From assembly GCA_963169105.1 (NCBI GenBank), contig OY720639.1:85108593-85172592 (forward strand): a DNA stretch of 64,000 nucleotides. The letters run 5' to 3'. The DNA is from Ceriagrion tenellum. Its lineage: Eukaryota; Arthropoda; Insecta; Odonata; Coenagrionidae. Below, piece after piece: positions 58,381 through 64,000 of the stretch; positions within the stretch are counted from its first letter, which is position 1, and every line of letters begins with the position of its first letter. The notes below the pieces were generated by a model that did not search any database, was not told where the DNA came from, and saw nothing but the letters and a program-made list of their open reading frames with translations. The position numbers and the translations under genes were made by a program.

Positions 58381-59948
58381 CTTTGCTTTTAATTAAATAC
58401 TGGAAATCCCACGGCTGTATGGCTTATTTTTTTAATGAGCCTGGCCTTCTGTTTGACCAGCGGTATAGGAAAGTTCTTCGCAAACGTCTCAATTTTATTT
58501 TCCTTTAACATATTTATAAGATTACTTACGAAAGCGTTATGCTTGATTCATGGAAACAATTGCTGACGAAGTCTTGTAATGTGGAACAACGTGTGAAATT
58601 TCTCATTTCCCTTTGTATGATTGGTTGTAGATATAAATAATCTTAAATACGTTCTAAGTGGACATAGGTAAGCTTTAGTCCGTTTTCTGGGATCAATTTA
58701 TGTCTGAAAATTATTTTACTCTCTTTTTGTCCGGTTCCTTAGTCTGTCCTTCAAGATAGGCTCTCTTTCTCGCAAATTGAACCGAAAAAAAATACTTATC
58801 CACAGTGAGAAAAAGTAATTATTGGCTGACAATGAGCGGAGAGTGCATTTTTAACCGCAGGCATAGAACCGTCGCTCCGATAGCAGTTTGGAACTAAGAC
58901 CTAATTAAAACTGGAAAAGGGGTTCAGGGAATATGCTATTCCATTCGCCTCTCCTTTTCGGGAGGAATTCAATATCTCTAGGTAATCGCGATCAGCCGGT
59001 GGCATTGTTTCCGAAACTTTTGCGGGAGAGGGGGAGACTAATTCCCCTTCCGAACGGGCCGCGATTGAAACGGGCAAACGAAAGTTCATAAATGCATCAG
59101 ACTTTGAATTAATATTACTTTCTGGCGGAGGAGGGGAAATCTCTAGGAGGAAGAACCCTGGTCTTTTGAAGACGGGAGACTCCGCGTGGATTTGGGTCGA
59201 TTGGTTCGGCTGGCGGCGGTCTTTCCCTACATTCCAAAATTTTTTAACCTCTTTGCTTCGCCAGAATTGAATCTCCAAAAAGACCTCCTCTGGAGATTCA
59301 ATTATTCGACCAATTCAGTGGTAATTTGGAACAGTAGTCCATCGCTGTTTCCAAATGAAATTCTCAGAGGTGTTTCTGTTTTGGATTAATTTCTTGGGAA
59401 AGATGTTCTTCCTATATTAGAAGGGGGAGCAGGCAATTTTTTTAATCCCACCAATGCCCTTATACCTTGTGTGATGTATATGAATTCTAGATATTGACAA
59501 GACGTTACGAGATTATGAATGCAGGAGAAGAAATGAAGGAAGACCTGGGATACTTAAGAGTCAAAAAATAATAAGTTCCACCGTTCCGCTTGCGCGGATG
59601 AATTAATATTTCTTCCACTAATGAAAGTCCTCAGCCACTAAGAAAAAAGCTCGAGAACACCATTATGAATATAATTTGGTAAATATACCTGTAATGAGCA
59701 CTTTTTCCAACCATATGCATAGGTCGAATGCAGTCCTATTTCTATTGAACAAACAAATTCGGACTACAGTTCCCATAGATATCAAACTGTTTAATTAATT
59801 GTACTATCATGCTGCTACATAACCACATATGGATAAGTTAAATGAATAAATGGCCGGAGCATTTGTCAAATTATCGCTACTTAGAGGAAATTCGATGAGA
59901 TCTTAAGCAGTTTGTTTAAGCGCCCACCGACGCAAAGGCTACTGAGTA
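58381..59948. other. No gene recognised
   Basis: A 125-codon minus-strand frame (58901-59278) is GC-richer than its surroundings, without a motif; a host exon cannot be excluded. A 13-bp-stem hairpin (AATTGAATCTCCA / its complement) lies at 59265-59303. Confidence 0.4.
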
Positions 59949-60317
59949 ATTGCGCAGATGAGCAGAATGCACAGATGAGCAGAATGCGCATATGAGCAGA
60001 ATGCGCAGTTGAGTAGAATGCGCAGATGAGCAGAATGCGCAGATGAGCAGACTGCGCATATGAGCAGAATGCGCAGATGAGCAGAATGCGCTGATGAGCA
60101 GAATGCGCTGATGAGCAGACTGCGCATATGAGCAGAATGCGCAGATGAGCAGAATGCGCTGATGAGCAGAATGCGCTGATGAGCAGAATGCGCATATGAG
60201 CAGAATGCGCAGATGAGCAGAATGCGCAGATGAGCAGAATGCGCAGATGAGCAGAATGCGCATATGAGCAGAATGCGCATATGAGCAGAATGCGCGGATG
60301 AGCAGAATGCGCAGATG
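59949..60317. repeat. 17-bp minisatellite, ~21.7 copies, with 68-bp higher-order unit
   Basis: The unit is ATGAGCAGAATGCGCAG with variant dinucleotides at the end (AG, AT, TG). A four-unit block (AT, AG, TG, TG, starting with the ACTGCGCAT variant) occurs twice in a row at 60051 and 60119, 68 bp apart. Because 17 is not a multiple of 3 and the unit lacks stops on the minus strand, all three minus frames are open for 104-115 codons; these are not genes. Confidence 0.97.
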
Positions 60318-60477
60318 CTTAATGGAATTTACAATATTAAAATTTCAAGGATGCAGAAATTTATTTAAACATCCATAAAGACGAATTGTTGTTTCACGTT
60401 AGGGATCGACATTAGAGAAAGATAGATTGTTTCATTTCATTTTTCACCCATTCTCGCATTCAACACGGTCTCGGTAA

Positions 60478-60680
60478 ATTCGATGGTTTCGGCCTTAACT
60501 TTGTGAAAATACATTATAAAATCAATAATGAAAATGAGTTAGTGACTTTTCACAGGTATTTTTATTTGTACATCCGGTTTCGTTGCATAGGCAACATCTT
60601 CAGGTGCCTATGCAACGAAACCGGTTGTACAAATAAAAATACCCTGTGAAAAGTCACTAACTCATTTTCATTATTGATTT
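60478..60680. mobile_element. Palindromic Penelope-like insertion with 14-bp TSD
   Basis: A 203-bp insert is flanked by the direct repeat CACGGTCTCGGTAA (60464-60477 and 60681-60694). Most of it is a palindrome: arms 60519-60593 and 60605-60680 (75-76 nt, two differences) around an 11-bp loop. Reading out of the loop on the minus strand gives CCTGAAGATGTTGCC...GCAACGAAACCGG, the CTGAAGA-stem-GAAAC layout of Penelope-like ends. The left arm has an extra 41 bp (60478-60518), so one inverted, truncated copy is fused to a longer one. Confidence 0.85.
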
Positions 60681-60699
60681 CACGGTCTCGGTAATCTAG

Positions 60700-61456
60700 A
60701 GCTCAAATTTCGAAAAAAAAGTATCGAGGATAGACAAGGTTTTGTAGGAGTAGCCATGGAAGTAATATTTGCAAGAACCCATGTAAAAAGACAAGCACCA
60801 GAGGAATTTTTCCCGACAGGAGTCATTCACATTAGTATAATCACAGTAAGTAATTCAACATTTGCTCGGAAAAGATACCGTTCCCGACACACTTGTCGGC
60901 GTGCCCACTCCCTCTCTGTTATCAAGAATTTGATTCAATTGGACATAAAAAGATAAGAGCAATCTTTCCATCACACCAACACCTGCGCAGCTCTGTACCC
61001 ACGACCACTGACCAATTATCTGTTGAGTAATTAAAGGCACCCTTAACTACCTAATTCTAACAAAACAAATTAATTAAATTTGAAGCCGAAAATGTGGAAA
61101 GAGACGAGAAAATGGCCTCCCACCGAAGCATCCTGGAATGGAATTAATCCAAACACACACCCAATAGGGTGGTGAATCTCACCACTAGCTGGAGAGGCAA
61201 GGAAAATTGGGAGGGAGAAGGAAGATAAAGATTCTTCTCTCCCTGTTCTCCCGTTCATATCTTCAATCGTCGTGGACAGATAAATTAAACCATACTCATC
61301 AGAGGCGACGTCCAAAATAAAGGCCTGTTTTTGGCAGTGTCATGAATAAAATTCGCCAATGTACAACTTCCATCTCTAAATGATAATGTAGCATAGTGTA
61401 TCTAAAAGTATCGCACGGTGTTAGATTAAACCAGAATCGACATCAATTATAAATAG
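60700..61456. other. No gene recognised
   Basis: Short frames (66, 61, 81 codons) without motifs. Confidence 0.4.
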
Positions 61457-61920
61457 TAACTAGCCGACCCGTGCGAATATTTCGCACATTATGCAAGTTC
61501 TTCCTGTTTCTTCCTTCTTTCTTCCTGGTCTTCTACTTGTTTCTTCCCATGGACAATTATATGTTATTTATGTTTGTGTTAAAGAAACTTAGCGTAAAAG
61601 TAAACGGTCGCACTGCTTGCATGTAGAATGTAAACAATCTAACTAAACGATGGGTGAATAGATGGCGCCTCCTACAGTCTTTTAAGCACGTAACCATAAC
61701 CAACATATTAGTTGATTATATTGTCAACAGATGTCACTGTATCATTTATTTAACAAAAACATTAATTTAAAAATTTTTAACAAAAACTTCAATTTTAAAT
61801 CATTTGTCTATTTTTCGTCAATACCTTTAAAACGATGTTTGAATCATGAATTTTGATGAAGAATTACGGTAGTTATGGCGTTGCGACATAAAAACACCTT
61901 TGAGAAATAATATATATGAT
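61457..61920 (+). repeat. Dispersed repeat P, copy 2
   Basis: Starts near AGCCGACCCGTGCGAATATT and follows 48318-48900 block for block without the 67-bp duplication. It has a short AT-rich direct duplication at 61755-61800. It is non-coding. Confidence 0.75.
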
Positions 61921-61979
61921 TGATAATTCAGGAAAAGCAAATCCAGTGACATAAAATCAGAAAATAAAGATATATTGAA

Positions 61980-62029
61980 CTCTTTGAGAGTGGCATGACG
62001 TGATATCACGTCATGCCGCTCTAAAAGGG
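61980..62029. repeat. 50-bp palindrome next to TTAA (piggyBac-like termini back to back)
   Basis: The core AGTGGCATGACGTGAT and its complement meet at the centre ATAT, and the outer bases are CTCTTTGAGAG and CTCTAAAAGGG. TTAA follows at 62030-62033, while TGAA precedes at 61976-61979. The CCCTTT-type termini and inner palindromic dyad match the ends of the MITE at 23043-23356, as if only the two terminal repeats remain. Confidence 0.7.
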
Positions 62030-62034
62030 TTAAT

Positions 62035-62160
62035 AAAAAAAATGAACTATAAAATATTCGGGTGTATGCTGCATGTTGCTCGGTGCTAGCCCGACGTTTC
62101 GTAACTTTCTCTAGATACTTCTGTAAGCTCACTTTTCATCTTGCTGGACACTTCTATCGG
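62035..62160 (-). mobile_element. Possible Penelope-like end, minus strand
   Basis: On the minus strand, a CAGAAGTATCTAGAGAAAGT stem-like piece is followed by ACGAAACGTCGGGCTAGCAC, matching the GAAACGT-x-GG motif of the other Penelope-like ends, then an A/T-rich tail. Confidence 0.5.
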
Positions 62161-62403
62161 TCATCAAGAGCCACGAACGATTTACTGATGTGGATCTGGC
62201 TTGACTATGTGAGTTAGGACAAATTCTAAGTCATATATATTTATTTATTAAGTTTTAAACCGACTTTCCCGGTGGATAAGCCCAACATTGTCGTTGATTT
62301 AACGATGAAAATGGACGAATCCACAATTTTTACATTTATTAATATTATGGTAGGAAGTCACTCGCACGGGTGCAATAGCACCAAGGGTTGAAACTCACCA
62401 CTA

Positions 62404-62480
62404 AAAAAAGTCATCTGACTTGACCCGGATTGGAACCTGGATCTCCCAATTGCCGGTAAGGTGTTTATCCATTGACACCA
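62404..62480 (-). mobile_element. tRNA-derived SINE head (Pol III promoter-like)
   Basis: On the minus strand it begins TGGTGTCAATGGATAAACAC (A-box region), has a B box AGGTTCCAATCCGGG, and ends with a T-run (complement of AAAAAAA at 62403-62409) that would terminate Pol III. Its 5' end coincides with the target site of the next element. Confidence 0.65.
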
Positions 62481-62823
62481 TGTAATGGGTATCATATCCA
62501 TCACTCTTGGGTTGGCGGCCCTTGTAGTATTAAAAATGCCATGGCAACGAGGAGTTTGTTTAAAAAGGTGGAGAACGCGTGGGGACAGTGTCGAGCCAGG
62601 AGGTAAAAGTGAGTGGTGGTGAAAATGTGTGGAAGGAACAAGAAGTGAGAGACGGTGCTGAGTGAGTGAGTTGAATGTGAGACGGTGTTGAGTGAGTAAG
62701 TTGAATGTGAGACGGTGTTGAGTTAGTGAGTTGAATGTGAGACGGTGTTAAAGAAAGTGAGTTTTACTAAATATAAAAAAGGGAGAAAAACGAGTTTAAA
62801 TAAAGAAATATAGGAGTGTTACA
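62481..62823 (+). repeat. Left LTR (343 bp)
   Basis: Starts TGTAA and ends TTACA, the 5-bp inverted termini with TG...CA expected of an LTR. It is followed by TTAT and then the primer-binding site. Contains four units of the 30-bp minisatellite. Confidence 0.8.
62651..62770 (+). repeat. 30-bp minisatellite inside the left LTR, 4 units
   Basis: Units of GACGGTGTTGAGTGAGTAAG plus TTGAATGTGA start at 62651, 62681, 62711 and 62741. The last unit degenerates towards GTTAAAGAAAGTGAG. Confidence 0.9.
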
Positions 62824-62827
62824 TTAT

Positions 62828-62845
62828 TGGTGCTCAACGTGGGGC
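62828..62845 (+). other. tRNA-Lys(CUU)-type primer-binding site
   Basis: TGGTGCTCAACGTGGGGC lies 4 bp after the left LTR. It differs at two positions (C to T) from the classic tRNA-Lys1,2 site TGGCGCCCAACGTGGGGC. The match to the tRNA continues for about 10 more bases (62846-62855, with one mismatch at 62846), unlike an ordinary 18-nt site. Confidence 0.8.
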
Positions 62846-62860
62846 ACGAACCCACAATAA

Positions 62861-63388
62861 TGCAACACTTGTTTTATTTCTTTAAAATGTAAAACTCGTT
62901 TTTCTTCCTTTTTCATATTTAGTAATACACACTTCCTTTAAAACCGTCTCACACTCAACTTACTCACTCAACACCGTCTCACATTCAACTTACTCACTCA
63001 ACACCGTCTCACATTCAACTTACTCACTCAACACCGTCTCACATTCAACTCACTCACTCACCACCGTCTCACATTCAACTCACTCACTCAACACCTTCTC
63101 ACATTCAACTCACTCACTCAACACCGTCTCACATTCAACTTACTCACTCACCACAAATATCACATTCAACTTACTCACTCAACACCGTCTCACATTCAAC
63201 TCACTCACTCAACATCGTTTCACAATTCTTTTTCCTTCCACACAATTTCACTACCACTCATTTTTATCTCCTGGCTCGATACTCTCCCCACGCGTTCTCC
63301 CCTTTTTAAACAAACTCCTCTTTGCCATAGCATCGTTAATACTACAAGGGCTGCCAACACAAGAGTGATGGATATGATACCCATTACA
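62861..63388 (-). repeat. Right LTR in inverted orientation (528 bp)
   Basis: On the minus strand it starts TGTAATGGGTATC at 63388 and ends GTGTTGCA at 62861, followed by TTAT as in the left LTR. It is longer than the left LTR almost entirely because of six extra minisatellite units. Identity outside the minisatellite is roughly 85-90% by eye. Confidence 0.8.
62941..63225 (-). repeat. 30-bp minisatellite inside the right LTR, 10 units
   Basis: Units carrying ACACCGTCTCACATTCAACT start at 30-bp steps from 62941 (62941, 62971, 63001, 63031, 63061, 63091, 63121, 63151, 63182, 63212), with a divergent unit at 63151. It is the inverted counterpart of 62651-62770. Confidence 0.92.
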
Positions 63389-63392
63389 ACCA

Positions 63393-64000
63393 ATAAGCCA
63401 TCTTCCTTCAAATCGGATTTCGAGGGGGTTTATGCGAACTAGATGTTCTCGCCTCAAGTCTTCATTGTGGCGCATGATACGATAGTCGTGCTTACAAAGC
63501 CACTGTCGCGGTGGATAAACCCACATGCTTATTATTATGTTCACGCTTGCTTAAGGAGATGAGTTTTTCAAATCTTCCGTTTACTTTCAATGGAAATGGA
63601 CCCACACCATCCTGTAAAAAAACTGTTCTTCCTCTCCGAAATTATAATTCAATTTCAGTTATTTTTACTATGAATAAATAAGACTAGATCGTAAAATTCA
63701 TTAAAATATAAGCCACTCACCAGTTTTTTAATATAATAAATGTAACAGTAGTGTCCCCAGTAGCAGTATGAGATGCGTTTTAAGCCGGTTAATGCACTAA
63801 TAAACGCGAGACTCGTTTTACTTGGATTGAGGTCGGTTCCGTCCAAATTACCCCGCATCGACATCATTGCTATCGGATCAGCGCACAGCGCAACAAAATA
63901 CGAAGTCCTCTCCCGCACGTACAGCAGGAAATAATTCATTCGCCCCGTGAATTAGCGGAATAATCCGCGCGCGACAATTCAATTTTCCACCTCATTCCCA
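63393..64000. other. No gene recognised
   Basis: A minus-strand stretch 63400-63544 reads WLCKHDYRIMRHNEDLRREH and on into the LTR, without an identifiable family. A block with GCGGTGGATAAACCCA near 63508 also occurs at about 62269 (CCGGTGGATAAGCCCA) in the same orientation, on the other side of the palindrome. The 94-codon frame 63655-63939 is unremarkable. Confidence 0.4.

Larger units (their letters stand above)
62481..63388. mobile_element. Integrated inverted-LTR palindrome of an LTR retrotransposon, 4-bp TSD
   Basis: Two LTRs of one family face each other, both with the U3 end outside: the left starts TGTAATGGGTATC at 62481 and the right ends GATACCCATTACA at 63388. ACCA flanks the whole unit (62477-62480 and 63389-63392). 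A retrotransposon integrase would make a 4-bp duplication (Ty3/gypsy make 4-6 bp). Between the LTRs lies only a 37-bp hinge with the primer-binding site; gag and pol are absent. In a normal insertion the LTRs are direct repeats, so this is an aberrant reverse-transcription product that was integrated as a unit. Confidence 0.85.

Noticed and set aside
59881..60280. Three overlapping minus-strand frames of 104-115 codons
   Set aside because: They arise because the 17-bp minisatellite unit has no stop on that strand; all three frames are equally open.
60574..60625. Active hammerhead ribozyme
   Set aside because: CTGAAGA and GAAAC flank a stem, but one extra base separates core and stem II, and stems I and III could not be confirmed by eye.
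62640..63225. CRISPR-like array of regular 30-bp repeats
   Set aside because: Units are contiguous without spacers, in a eukaryotic LTR; it is a minisatellite.

Overview
The window is eukaryotic, repeat-rich genomic DNA. I read it as arthropod, most likely insect: it is AT-rich, has one very long intron-flanked exon, and is packed with decayed non-LTR retrotransposons of the RTE, Jockey and CR1 types, Penelope-like elements, MITEs and tRNA-derived SINEs, with no operons or bacterial signals. The species cannot be fixed from the sequence alone. Family names are given from recognisable protein or terminal motifs; no database search was possible.

Layout. Positions 1-8.4 kb are a mosaic of truncated non-LTR retrotransposons. 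At 9.37-11.38 kb lies a complete DNA transposon with terminal inverted repeats (TIRs) of about 400 bp, an exact 8-bp target duplication and a remnant open frame. From 11.9-13.8 kb there are shuffled LINE fragments, and from 14.7-18.2 kb a dispersed MITE-like family. From 18.6-23.9 kb nested LINE, RTE and MITE insertions occur, one LINE having landed inside an older RTE with a 10-bp target duplication. From 26.2-28.8 kb there are Penelope and RTE tails, and at 29.4-30.2 kb a TAA-flanked DNA element.

The only convincing host gene is on the minus strand: a single 4.8-kb exon (31703-36483) bounded by good splice signals. It encodes about 1,586 residues of a mostly disordered, Ser/Pro/charged protein with a coiled coil and a PP1-docking-like RVSF motif. 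I do not recognise the gene. Its other exons are not visible here.

Downstream are a four-copy 306-bp tandem repeat (38-39.2 kb), SINE clusters (36.6, 42, 51-52 kb), an inverted Penelope pair (47 kb), several LINE tails (45, 54-58 kb), a 17-bp minisatellite (60 kb) and a 75-bp-arm palindrome with a 14-bp target duplication (60.5 kb).

The most unusual object is at 62481-63388: two LTRs of a retrotransposon joined head to head in inverted orientation, with the same U3 end outermost on both sides and a 4-bp target duplication (ACCA) around the whole. The hinge is a primer-binding site complementary to tRNA-Lys(CUU) that continues about 10 nt into the T-arm, past the position of m1A58, with a base change exactly opposite that position. 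This looks like a captured aberrant reverse-transcription product that was then integrated.
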